Shown here piece by piece: positions 30,665 through 39,508 of a stretch of DNA of 64,000 nt. Within the stretch, counting starts at the first letter, position 1. Each line of letters opens with the position of its first letter. The position numbers and the translations under genes were made by a program. Origin of the DNA: Sulfuritalea sp. (GTDB lineage Bacteria > Pseudomonadota > Gammaproteobacteria > Burkholderiales > Rhodocyclaceae); contig JADJQA010000005.1 of the NCBI GenBank assembly GCA_016712985.1, positions 124,001 to 188,000 on the forward strand, in the 5' to 3' direction. The notes beneath the pieces are model-generated. The model saw only the letters and a program-made list of their open reading frames with translations, was not told the DNA's origin and did no database searches.

Positions 30665-31444
30665 ATGACCACCACCACCGTGCATCGCGAACGCACGGAT
30701 CAAATAGCTACGCTAACACTCGCGAATCCGGACAAGCTCAACGCCATGAACGCCGCGATGTGGGAGGAACTGCGACAGGCCGTACACCAGATCGCCGGAG
30801 ACGCCGAGATCCGTTGCGTGATCCTGCGCGGCGCGGGTGAGTTTTTCGCCGCTGGCGGTGATATCGAGGAGCTGCGCGAAGCCCGTGCCACGGTGGACAG
30901 CGCACTGGCCTACCATGAGGCGGTTGGGCAGGTATTGCAGGCCATCCAGCAGCTTCCCCAGCCGACTTTGGCGGCGATTCAGGGGCCTTGCGCCGGAGCC
31001 GGACTGGAAATCGCCTGCGCCTGCGACCTGCGGATCGCAGGGGAATCTGCCCGTTTCGGTGCGCCGGTGATGAAGCTCGGGTTCTCCATGTACCCTGGCG
31101 AACTGGCCGGCTTGCTGGCGCTCGCCGGGCCGGCACTTACCAGGGAGATCCTGCTGGAGGGCCGCTTGCTGACTGCTGCCGACGCGCTCGCCAAGGGTCT
31201 GCTGACGCGCGTGGTGGCGGACGCCGACGTGCACACCGAAGCCATGGCAACGGCGCGACGCATCGCCGCCGGCGCGCCGCTGGTTGCAAGGTGGCACAAG
31301 CAGTGGATTGCTCGGCTGCAGCATCCCGCGCCGCTCGACGAGATCGAAAAGCGCGCCTCGTTCGCCTTTGTCGAAAGTGCCGACTACGCCGAAGGACTCG
31401 CCGCCTTTCTCGAAAAGCGCCCGCCGCGTTTCACCGGACGCTGA
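30665..31444 (+). CDS. Enoyl-CoA hydratase/isomerase (crotonase) family protein
   Basis: The 259-residue crotonase-fold protein has the CoA-binding and oxyanion-hole segments FFAAGGDIEEL (about 60-70) and QGPCAGAGLEIACACDLRIA (about 100-120), where Glu114 corresponds to the first catalytic glutamate. The second glutamate of true enoyl-CoA hydratases is not obvious (APVMKLGFSMYPGE), so an isomerase or other activity is possible. It stands alone on the plus strand, convergent with the MaoC hydratase copy 2, and follows GGAGG. Likely role is acyl-CoA metabolism; substrate unknown. Confidence 0.85.
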   Translation: MTTTTVHRERTDQIATLTLANPDKLNAMNAAMWEELRQAVHQIAGDAEIRCVILRGAGEFFAAGGDIEELREARATVDSALAYHEAVGQVLQAIQQLPQPTLAAIQGPCAGAGLEIACACDLRIAGESARFGAPVMKLGFSMYPGELAGLLALAGPALTREILLEGRLLTAADALAKGLLTRVVADADVHTEAMATARRIAAGAPLVARWHKQWIARLQHPAPLDEIEKRASFAFVESADYAEGLAAFLEKRPPRFTGR

Positions 31445-31531
31445 TTCGATTCACGCGTTCGTCCCCCGCGCCGCGCTCGTCGACCGACGACCGTGGCCAT
31501 CGGCCGGCGCCGGCCGGATTGCTGCGAAAAA

Positions 31532-31981
31532 TTACTTGACGGCCGCTTCGCGCTTCTTGCGCGACGTGGGCATCAAGGTTGCTTCGCCGTCGATGACCAC
31601 CTTGTCACCCACGGTGCATACGGTATCCATCACCACCCGGCACTTGTCGACGATGACTTCCCTGACGGTGGCCTTGGCATGGACGGTGTCGCCGGGACGC
31701 ACCGGCGCGCGAAAGCGCAGGGACTGGCTCAGGTAAATCGTACCGGGGCCGGGCAAGCGATTGCCGAGCACCGCCGAGAGCAGGCTGGCCGACAGCATGC
31801 CGTGCGCGATGCGGCCGCCAAACATCGTGGTCTTGCCGAACTCCTCATCCATGTGCACCGCGTTGACGTCAGTGGATACGCCGGCAAACAGGACGATGTC
31901 CGCATCGGTAATGGTCTTGGCAGTTTCCGCGCTCATGCCCACCGCGATGTCTTCAATGTCGTAACCGTTCTGGGGATTCAT
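31532..31981 (-). CDS. MaoC-family (R)-specific enoyl-CoA hydratase, copy 2
   Basis: 149 residues, with the same PhaJ-like active-site segments as copy 1 (VSTDVNAVHMDEEF, GGRIAHGML). About 91% identical to the protein at 1026-1475. Differences are mostly conservative (I/V, L/I, K/R); one Gly to Cys lies near residue 113. It starts 61 bases after the coiled-coil/AsmA-like gene and is preceded by GGAGAAGGAAT. This locus looks like the parental copy, because the upstream gene is complete here. It may supply (R)-3-hydroxyacyl-CoA for polyhydroxyalkanoate or another enoyl-CoA hydration. Confidence 0.86.
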   Translation of the reverse strand: MNPQNGYDIEDIAVGMSAETAKTITDADIVLFAGVSTDVNAVHMDEEFGKTTMFGGRIAHGMLSASLLSAVLGNRLPGPGTIYLSQSLRFRAPVRPGDTVHAKATVREVIVDKCRVVMDTVCTVGDKVVIDGEATLMPTSRKKREAAVK

Positions 31982-32042
31982 GAAATTCCTTCTCCGTAAT
32001 GATCGGCGCGGGTATCGCCGCGCCCAGGGAAAACGGCGCCGG

Positions 32043-34290
32043 CTACTGCCTGCGCCACTCGACTTTCTTCAGGGTTCCGGATACCGTGAGGTTGGCACGG
32101 CGGAGTTCCGTGGATAGCTTCAAATCCGCGGCAAAGCGCCCGCGAACATTCTTGTCCGCATCGACATCGACCGTACCGCTGGCCGACATGCCGCCCTGGC
32201 CAAAACGCACCTGGCGGAACTGGGTCGCGCCCGCTTCATGCAAAAAGCTTGCGTCGAGGTCGGTGAACTTGGTATCGCCGCGCTTCTCCCCCCCCTGCAC
32301 CAGGCTCCCGAGATCCGCTCCAAGCAAGATTCCCCTCGGGATGGCAAGCCTGCCTTCAAGTCGCGGCCCGGCGAAGAGCCTGGCGGCCTGCGCCGCCTGC
32401 ATGGCATAGGATGCGTCCCCCGCCACCCGCCCGCCGTCGATCAGATCGGGAACAATTCGCGCCGTATCGATCTGCTTCGCGTTCAACTCGCCGGCAAGGC
32501 TCCAGTTTGCGCCCCATGTCAGCCTGGCTGTGCCGCTGAGAGTCCCGCCAAGGGCAAAGCCCTTGAATTCCGTCAGGACAAGTCCAGCACTGTTCACCGA
32601 GCCCTTGGCAACGAAATCCTCCAATGTCAGCACTGAACCGAAAGGGATCTTGAAAGACTGCGCGGTGATCTCGATGTTTGCCGACTGGCCCTGCGAAGCC
32701 ATAGCGAGACTGAGGGTCTTGTCCCGTGCCTGGATGGCAATGGTTTTCCAGCCGCCCTCTTCGTCGGCCACCAGTTTGGCATCGAACGCAGGCAGGGCGA
32801 TGTTCTTCGATTCCAGAGTGGTGTTGAGCGCATCGACACTTTCAAACACCAAATCCCGCGTCGGCAGCTTGCTGAAGAGGATCCAGCCGAGGCCTTCTTC
32901 CGTGACAACCAGCGAGTCGAACTCAACCGACTTGAAGACTTTCTTGTCCTTGTACAGGTTGCCTATTTCGCCTGTCGCCTTGATCAAGGGAACCTTGATC
33001 TGCCCTGCGCTGCCGATTGAAACACCCTCGAGCCGCAAATGCGGTTGCGGCACCAGCGCTATGCGGAGCGCCTTGATTTTCACCGGCTCCTGAATCTGCA
33101 CCGCTACCAGTTCCTCAAACCGGGAAATCTGCCCGTCGAACGAGATCAGGTGAAGCGCCACCAGGCCCCCCACAAGCAGCGCAGCAAGCGCCAACGCTAT
33201 CAGTTTGCCGCGCCTGGGCGGCGTCCTTGAACCGGCCTTGGCCTTTGTCGGAGCCGTCTTGGGGCTCGCCAGCGTGCTCGTTTCCGCCGCCCGCTTGGCC
33301 TGCTCTTCGGCGGCGCGCTCTGCCGCCTCCAGCATGGCCTGCGCTTGCTCTTCCTGCCATGCCTGGTCTTCCGCCAGCAGGCGCGCCTGGACTTGGGTGC
33401 GCTTCCAGGCGATTTCGGCAGCCGCCTCCTCGGCTTTTTTCCGGACTTCCTTCTCGGCCTTCTTCCGGGCTTCCTCCTCGGCCTTTTTCGGAGCTTCCTC
33501 TTCGGCCTTGCGACGGGCTTCCTCTTCGGCCTTGCGACGGGCTTCCTCGTCGGCCTTGCGGCGGGCTTCCTCTTCGGCCCTACGCCGAGCGTCTTCCTCG
33601 GCCTGGCGTCGGGCTTCCTCTTCGACCTTGCGGCGGGCTTCCTCTTCGACCTTGCGTCGAGCTTCCTCTTCGACCTTGCGGCGGCTTCTTGACCTTGCGT
33701 CGAGCTTCCTCTTCGACCTTGCGGCGGGCTTCGTCCTCGGCCTGGCGTCGAGCTTCCTCTTCGACCTTGCGCCGGGCGCCTTCCTCGGCCTGGCGTCGGG
33801 CTTCATCCTCGGCCTTGCGCCGAGCGTCTTCCTCAGCCTGACGGCGGGCCTCTTCCTCTGTCTTGCGCCGCGCTTCCCCCTCGGCCACCCGCCGCGCCTG
33901 CTCGTCGATCTGCGGGACCCGCACTTCGGCGTCCTGCGTCGAACGTTCCCCCCCCTCGCGCCTGGCCCTTATCTTGGCGCGCAGTTCCTGGTCCCTGCGC
34001 GCAGCCTCATCACCCGATTGATCGATTCCGCCGTGCGGCTGAGACGATGAGCCAGAAACGGGCGTCGAACCCGCCGACTCGCGGATGTAATCTTCCGCGG
34101 CGAGAGCCGCCAAAGCCTCGTCAAGCGTGGCTGGAGAGAGGTTCCCGTGCGCGCTTCGCAAGGCGTCGACGGAGGATCTTCCGTCGATCGCTTTCAGGAT
34201 GTCGCGCAAATTGCGTGCGAGTTCATCGGTTGCGGCGTTTGCCGCCCGATCGCCCTTGGCAGTCCTGGCATAGATGATGGTCTTATTCAC
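32043..34290 (-). CDS. Coiled-coil / AsmA-like membrane protein, one apparent frameshift
   Basis: The product starts with a roughly 70-residue globular domain (NKTIIYARTAKGD... LDEALAALAAEDYIRE). Next come many tandem EEEARRK/Q-type repeats forming a long charged helix, one membrane helix (LIALALAALLVGGLVALHLI), and an AsmA-like C-terminal region (IKALRIALVPQPHLRLEGVSIGSAGQIK ... LTVSGTLKKVEWRRQ). The frame breaks inside the repeats near 33685, where five bases are missing from an otherwise regular unit. Corrected length is about 750 residues. AsmA-like domains face the periplasm and are linked to outer-membrane lipid handling; the N-terminal domain and helix would be cytoplasmic. Function unknown. 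Confidence 0.75.
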
Positions 34291-34448
34291 GGTATCTCGA
34301 TTGGCAGGTTCGATGATGGTCGGTAGCTTGGGGAGTCAGGCATCCAGCGCCTCGACGCCGGCTTCGCCCCGCTTTCCGGATTCTTTTCTTGATCTGCATG
34401 CTTAAAGGTAACATTTTTGGACCGTGCCGGTTGAACGACAGTGCTGGA

Positions 34449-36509
34449 TCAGCCCGTCAATACCTGCGCCCCGCTCAAGCCCAGGCGCAAAATCCCTGCA
34501 ATCAGCAGGGCCGCGCCAACCGATACCGATACCGAAAACAATGCTTCCCGGCGTCCGATGGTCTTGAGCATCACGGCGAAGGTGGAGACGCAGGGAATGT
34601 AGAAGGTAAGGAACAACAGCAGCGTGACAATCTGCACCGAATCGAGCAGGCTGCCGATTTCCTTGGTGCCCAGTGCCTGGTAGATCATCAGCAGCGAAAG
34701 CTCCTTGCGCAGCACGCCAAACAGCAGCGGCACGCCCAGCACCAGCGGCAGGCCAAGCCACCAGACCGTCACCGGCATCAGCAGGGTGTTGATCAGGCTG
34801 TCGGCGCCGACATGGTTGAGCAGCGCCAGCACCACGCTGCCACCCACCAGCAAGGGCGTCACGATGGTGAGGATGTCGCTGGTGCGCGCCCATGTCTCGG
34901 CGAGCAGGGTCCGCCAGGTTGGCAGGGCGTAGGGCGGAATTTCCTGCACCTGGCCGGGCCCAATTTCGCGATCCGCGCGCGACAGCAGGCGACCCATCAC
35001 GGCAATGACGACCAGGGTCAGGGCAAATATGCCGAACACGCCCGCAGCGCCGAGGTACTTGCCGGCAATGGCGAGGATGATGGCGGAACGCGCCGAGCAG
35101 GGCACGAAAGTGATCAGCACCGAAGCAATCACGCGCTCGCGGCCGCTGGTGGCCCTGGCCGCGCCGGAGATGGCCGGCACGTTGCAGCCGAGGCCGAGCA
35201 GGAAGGGCACGGCAACGCCGCCATGCAGACCGATCTGGTGGAAGCCGCGATCGACGACAAACGCGATGCGCTGCATCAGCCCCACCTCTTCCAGACTTAC
35301 CAGCAGCATCACCAGCGGAATCATGTAAGGCACCACGATGCCGACAAGCCCGATCAGGCCGTCAAGCACAGCACGGCCGACCACGCCGCCGGTGGACTGC
35401 GGCTGCCAGTCGGCGAATGCCACGCTCAGGCGGGCCGTGGTCATCGAATCGATCCAGCCGCTGATCTCGAACACCACGAAGAGTACCGCCGCGAACACGG
35501 CAAGGCTGCCGATCAGGCCCCACTGCGGGTGCAGGAACAACTCGTCAAGCCAATAGCGCCACCCGCGTCCGTCGGCCGGCGATCCCATGCGCGCCGCGGC
35601 CTCGACCAGGGTTGCGGCGCGGTGGTGCCGGTCGGCATGCACTTCTTCCGCCAGGGGTCGCGGCAAGCCCAGTCCGGCCGCTGCACGCAGAACCCGGAAC
35701 TCCGGCAGCAGCAAGGGAAAATGTTGATCAAGTTCGGCCTCGATGAAACGGTCGTCGGCGGCGAACTGCATCACCAGCAAGGGATGCGGTGCGCGAAATG
35801 CTGCGTGGATCTCGGGTCGATTCATCGCCGCGGCAAGCGCGCGAAGGCTCTCGGCAATGTGCCGGCTGGGCGGCTGCGGCAAGGGGCAGGTCTGCTCGCG
35901 GGCCGCATTCACCGCGGCGCCGAAGAGTTGCGCGATGCCATGTCCCATCAGGGCCACGGTGGGGCGCACCGGCATGCCCAGCAGATCTTGCAGGGCCTTG
36001 ATGTTGATGTACAGACCCTTCTTCACCGCTTCGTCCATGCGATTCAACGCCAGCACGATGGGCCGGCCGAACTGGCTCAGCTCCAGTGTCAGCTCGAGAT
36101 GGCTTTGCAGACTGGTGGCGTCGACCACCTGGATGATCAGGTCGGGCGGCGCAAAGGGTGCGGGAGGGCGCGAGGCTTCATGCATCGAGACCGGCGGACG
36201 GTCATCGCCCCACAGCAGGTACTTTAGTGCGGAAAGGTCGTCGCCTTCCAGGTGATGCAGCGAATGGATGCTCGGCAGATCGACGACGCTGGCTTCGTCG
36301 AGCCCGATCTGCACGGTGCATTCGCGATACACCCGTTGCGTCCCGGTCAATTCTCCGCTGCGCGGCGCCGTGCTCGACACCGCGTCGAACAGCGTGGTTT
36401 TGCCACTGCCCGGCAGGCCGACCAGGGCTATGCGCAGACGCCGCTCACCGCGGAATAGCGGGGTGCGCAACGGTATCGCGGTTTCGCTGACTCGTACCCC
36501 GGAATTCAT
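34449..36509 (-). CDS. FeoB-like membrane GTPase transporter
   Basis: The 686-residue protein has an N-terminal G domain (G1 LVGLPGSGKTTLF near 29-40, G3-like DLPSIHSL, G4 LNRMDE). A long spacer precedes a polytopic membrane region containing the two gate motifs of FeoB (LGLGCNVPAISGAARATSGRERV and ITFVPCSARSA). FeoB imports Fe2+. Here G1 and G3 are divergent, there is no FeoA or FeoC partner, and the gene follows the DUF294 gene by 9 bases as the last cistron of the acetate-sensor operon, so the substrate may not be ferrous iron. The ATG at 36509 is preferred over the adjacent TTG. Confidence 0.82.
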   Translation of the reverse strand: MNSGVRVSETAIPLRTPLFRGERRLRIALVGLPGSGKTTLFDAVSSTAPRSGELTGTQRVYRECTVQIGLDEASVVDLPSIHSLHHLEGDDLSALKYLLWGDDRPPVSMHEASRPPAPFAPPDLIIQVVDATSLQSHLELTLELSQFGRPIVLALNRMDEAVKKGLYINIKALQDLLGMPVRPTVALMGHGIAQLFGAAVNAAREQTCPLPQPPSRHIAESLRALAAAMNRPEIHAAFRAPHPLLVMQFAADDRFIEAELDQHFPLLLPEFRVLRAAAGLGLPRPLAEEVHADRHHRAATLVEAAARMGSPADGRGWRYWLDELFLHPQWGLIGSLAVFAAVLFVVFEISGWIDSMTTARLSVAFADWQPQSTGGVVGRAVLDGLIGLVGIVVPYMIPLVMLLVSLEEVGLMQRIAFVVDRGFHQIGLHGGVAVPFLLGLGCNVPAISGAARATSGRERVIASVLITFVPCSARSAIILAIAGKYLGAAGVFGIFALTLVVIAVMGRLLSRADREIGPGQVQEIPPYALPTWRTLLAETWARTSDILTIVTPLLVGGSVVLALLNHVGADSLINTLLMPVTVWWLGLPLVLGVPLLFGVLRKELSLLMIYQALGTKEIGSLLDSVQIVTLLLFLTFYIPCVSTFAVMLKTIGRREALFSVSVSVGAALLIAGILRLGLSGAQVLTG

Positions 36510-36521
36510 CAAGTGCCGGCG

Positions 36522-38411
36522 TTACAGCCTGTATTCGAGCTGGAGTCGCGACTGCAGCCGCTTCGCTTGCTTGAAGGCCGCCTTCAGCATCTGCCGGTCG
36601 AGCTCGTTCAACTCTTCCGGGTCGATGCGATTTGCCGCGCCGGGCCGGGTGTCGGCGCCCTGGTTGCGCAGACGCAGCATCTGGATGAAAAAGAAGCCGT
36701 CAATCACCGCATTGACGTCGTCGCTACCGAGTTTCATCTGCTCTGCGGCCGCCCGCAGCCGTGCCGTGGTGCTGCTGTGGGGAATCCCATGCGCCAGCGC
36801 GATGATGCGCGCGGCATCGACAAAGGGCCGCGTGCCAAAGGCCTTGAGATCGAGCGTATGGGGGAATTCCGTATTGTTGTCAAAAACAAAATCGCGGATC
36901 ATGCCCAGCGGCGGCGCGGCGCGCACCGCGTTCTCGGCCATCAGGCGGAGAAAGATCCTCGCGCTGCCGGTACGGTCGAGCAGCCACTTGCGCAATGCCT
37001 TGGCCAGGGCCTCGTTGCCATACAGCGCGCGAAAATCGAAAAAGATGCTGGCGTTAAGCAAGGCTTCCGGCTCGGGCAGCCGTATCCAGTGCGTAAAGCG
37101 CTCCTGCCACTCTTCATTGGTCAGGCACCAGAGCGGATTGCTGGCCATTATGTTGCCCTTGCACAGCGGAAAGCCGCAGCGCGCCAGGCCTTCATTCACC
37201 TCGCGGGCAAAGTCGAGAAAGCGCAACTGCAGCGCATCGCGGTCGGCGAAATCGGGGCAGACGAATATGATCCCGTTATCCTGGTCGGTGCTGAACGTCT
37301 GCTCGTCGCGTCCCTCCGAGCCGAACGAAAGCCAGGCCCAGTCAAGCCCGTAGAGATCGTGCCGCGCCAGCGTGATCTCGATCACGCGGCGCGTCAGCCC
37401 ATCATTCAGCCCGGAAATGAATTGCGTCAGCTTTTCCGCGCTGACGCCCTGATTCAACATGTTGAGGCACAAACGACGCACGTCGCCGGCAGCCCGGCTC
37501 ACCGCATCGATATCGGCCGCCGCCTCGATGACCTTGCGGATGTTGCGCAGGCCGACGCGCGCCATGGCGAACAGGACTCGCTCGGAAATCACCCCGGCCG
37601 CGCGCTCTTCGGCGTCGACAATCACCAGGTGGCGAATCCCCAGCGTCGCCATTGCCAGCATCGCGTCATACATCGTGGCGTGGTCGGAGATGGTCGCCGG
37701 CGGGGTCGTCATCACCTCCTCGACGGTCGCCGTGTCCGGGTAGCGGGGAATCACCACCCGGCGCAAGGTATCGGTCTGGGTAAAGATGCCGACCGGCTTG
37801 TGCGACTCGTCCGCCACCACCACGGAGCCGACCTTGGCGCGCACCATTGACTCCATTGCCTCGCGAATCGACGCCTGTGGCGTCACGAGGATCATCGTCT
37901 GGCGCGGCAAGGCGGAAATCTGCGTGTTGAGCGCCTGCTGCTCAGCGTTGCGCTGACCGAACTGGAGTTCGATCTGCCGCCAGGAGTCGTCCAGCCGGCC
38001 GGCGAGATGGTCGAGGACGAAGAGATTGAATTCCGGGCTGAGCGGCAGCAGCGCGAAAAAGTCGGCGCTGGCGAGCCGCCAGACCTTTGCGTCGCCCACC
38101 GCGGCATACACGTTGATCGCCTGGCGCTTGGCCGCCACCGCTGCCAGCGGGAACATTTTCCCCGGCTCCAGCTCGTCCAGTGGTTTGTCGGTAAGGTGGG
38201 TATCGACCGCCAGTCGCACCCCCACCTTGCCCGACTGGATGATGAAAAGATCCGGTCGTTCGTCGCTGGGCGTAACAATGCTGCTGCCACTGGCCGCGGC
38301 AACCGGAGTCAGACGTTCAGCCAGTCCCTCCAGCGCGAGCGCACCCATGTCTCTGAAGGGCAAATGTCTGCGCAGAAAATCGAGCAGCTCGTCGGGGGAT
38401 GCATACGTCAT
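36522..38411 (-). CDS. Cyclic-nucleotide-binding / CBS / DUF294 nucleotidyltransferase
   Basis: The 629-residue protein has four parts: a cNMP-binding-like domain (about 1-140; LFIIQSGKVGVRL), two CBS motifs (about 165-290; IREAMESMVRAKVGSVVV and VEEVMTTPPATISDHATM), a nucleotidyltransferase core with FGSEGRDEQTFSTDQDNG (about 370-390), and the DUF294 C-terminal helical domain. The GS..D-x-D pattern is the catalytic signature of Pol-beta-type transferases such as GlnD/GlnE. Genes of this type occur beside acetate permease/SLC5-kinase and DnaQ-like genes in many proteobacteria. The target is unknown; modification of a protein partner is the likely reaction. Confidence 0.85.
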   Translation of the reverse strand: MTYASPDELLDFLRRHLPFRDMGALALEGLAERLTPVAAASGSSIVTPSDERPDLFIIQSGKVGVRLAVDTHLTDKPLDELEPGKMFPLAAVAAKRQAINVYAAVGDAKVWRLASADFFALLPLSPEFNLFVLDHLAGRLDDSWRQIELQFGQRNAEQQALNTQISALPRQTMILVTPQASIREAMESMVRAKVGSVVVADESHKPVGIFTQTDTLRRVVIPRYPDTATVEEVMTTPPATISDHATMYDAMLAMATLGIRHLVIVDAEERAAGVISERVLFAMARVGLRNIRKVIEAAADIDAVSRAAGDVRRLCLNMLNQGVSAEKLTQFISGLNDGLTRRVIEITLARHDLYGLDWAWLSFGSEGRDEQTFSTDQDNGIIFVCPDFADRDALQLRFLDFAREVNEGLARCGFPLCKGNIMASNPLWCLTNEEWQERFTHWIRLPEPEALLNASIFFDFRALYGNEALAKALRKWLLDRTGSARIFLRLMAENAVRAAPPLGMIRDFVFDNNTEFPHTLDLKAFGTRPFVDAARIIALAHGIPHSSTTARLRAAAEQMKLGSDDVNAVIDGFFFIQMLRLRNQGADTRPGAANRIDPEELNELDRQMLKAAFKQAKRLQSRLQLEYRL

Positions 38412-38428
38412 GAGTGAGTGTTCCTGGT

Positions 38429-39504
38429 TTATGTCTGGACATGGAAGCGGGTTTTCAACCCTTGCTGGAGCTTGCGCGCCTGGCGCAGGCTTTCGAGCAA
38501 GACGCGGCGGTCGAACTCGTTGAGGCGATCCGGATCAAGCTGATTGCCGGACGGCTTGCCGTCCAGGCTGTGGCTGGCTTGCACCGCGAGGCGAATGCCT
38601 TGCAGGGCATGGAAGGCATGGACTGCCGCTTCCGCGTCGCCGGGCGCCTGGAAGCCCTCTGCCGCCGCCCGGCGCAATCGCGGTGCGGTGCCGGTTTCGG
38701 CAATCCCGGCGCCGAGTGCCTGAATGCGGGCGGCATCGACAAAAATACGTGAACCGAACTTCTTCAAATCGATCGCACCGCCTGAATCGGCCTCGGTGAC
38801 AAAATCGCGCAGGCGTCCCAGCGGGGGGGCACGGCGGCCAGGGCGTTGACCGTCATCATGCGCAGAAAGATTTCATTGCCGCGGGTGAGATCCGACAAGG
38901 CATGGCGCAACTGGGCGGCCAGCTCGGCGTCGCCCATCAGGGGCGTGAAATCGAAGAAGATCGAGGCGTTGAGCAGGGCCTCGGGTTCGGGAGTGCGCAC
39001 CCAGGTGGCAAAGTTTTCCAGCCATTCCGACAGCGAAAGGCACCAGCGCGGATTGCCCGCCATGACTTCGCCATCACAGAGGGGAAAGCCGCATTCGTCC
39101 AGCGCCTGGTTCACGGCGCGGGCGAAGGGGAGAAACAGCTCGCGCAACTGCCGTGCTTCCCCGTCGTCAGTGGCGGAGAACAATAGTCCATTGTCCTGAT
39201 CGGTCGACAGAGTCTGCTCCAGACGCCCTTCCGAACCGAGGCCAAGCCAGCACCAACGTGCCGGCGGCAGGCGAAAGCGCTGCTGCAGCAATCCCAGCAC
39301 TCGTCTTGCGATGGCATCGTTGAGCAGGGACAGGACCCGCGTCACCAGTGCCGGTCCGGCCTCCTCGCTTTGCAGGACTACGGCCAACCGGCGAACCTCG
39401 CCGGAGCGCGCCACGAGGGTGGCAACGTCGGGTGCGGCGGCAATCGCGGCGGAGCATCTGGCGATGGCGCGCGCCTCTGGCAGGATCTCACGATCGCTGG
39501 TCAT
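38429..39504 (-). CDS. DUF294 nucleotidyltransferase without sensor domains, one apparent frameshift
   Basis: A shorter paralogue of its downstream neighbour, lacking the cNMP and CBS domains. It contains LGSEGRLEQTLSTDQDNG, the GFPLCDGEVMAGNPRWCL segment and, after a frame break, the C-terminal DUF294 helices (LKKFGSRIFVDAARIQALG ...). The break lies in a run of seven G on the plus strand at about 38822-38829; one more base restores PPLGRLRDFV, matching the paralogue's PPLGMIRDFV. Corrected length is 358 residues. The ATG at 39504 lies 4 bases after the exonuclease-fusion stop. It may form a heteromer with the larger paralogue. Confidence 0.8.
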
Positions 39505-39508
39505 GGCT

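Noticed and set aside
34389..36227. Antisense open frame opposite the FeoB-like gene
   Set aside because: No recognisable domains; FeoB motifs on the minus strand explain the region.
38822..38829. G7 run in the DUF294 gene as a phase-variation switch
   Set aside because: Possible in principle, but similar breaks occur in core genes where phase variation makes no sense, so a homopolymer consensus error is more likely.
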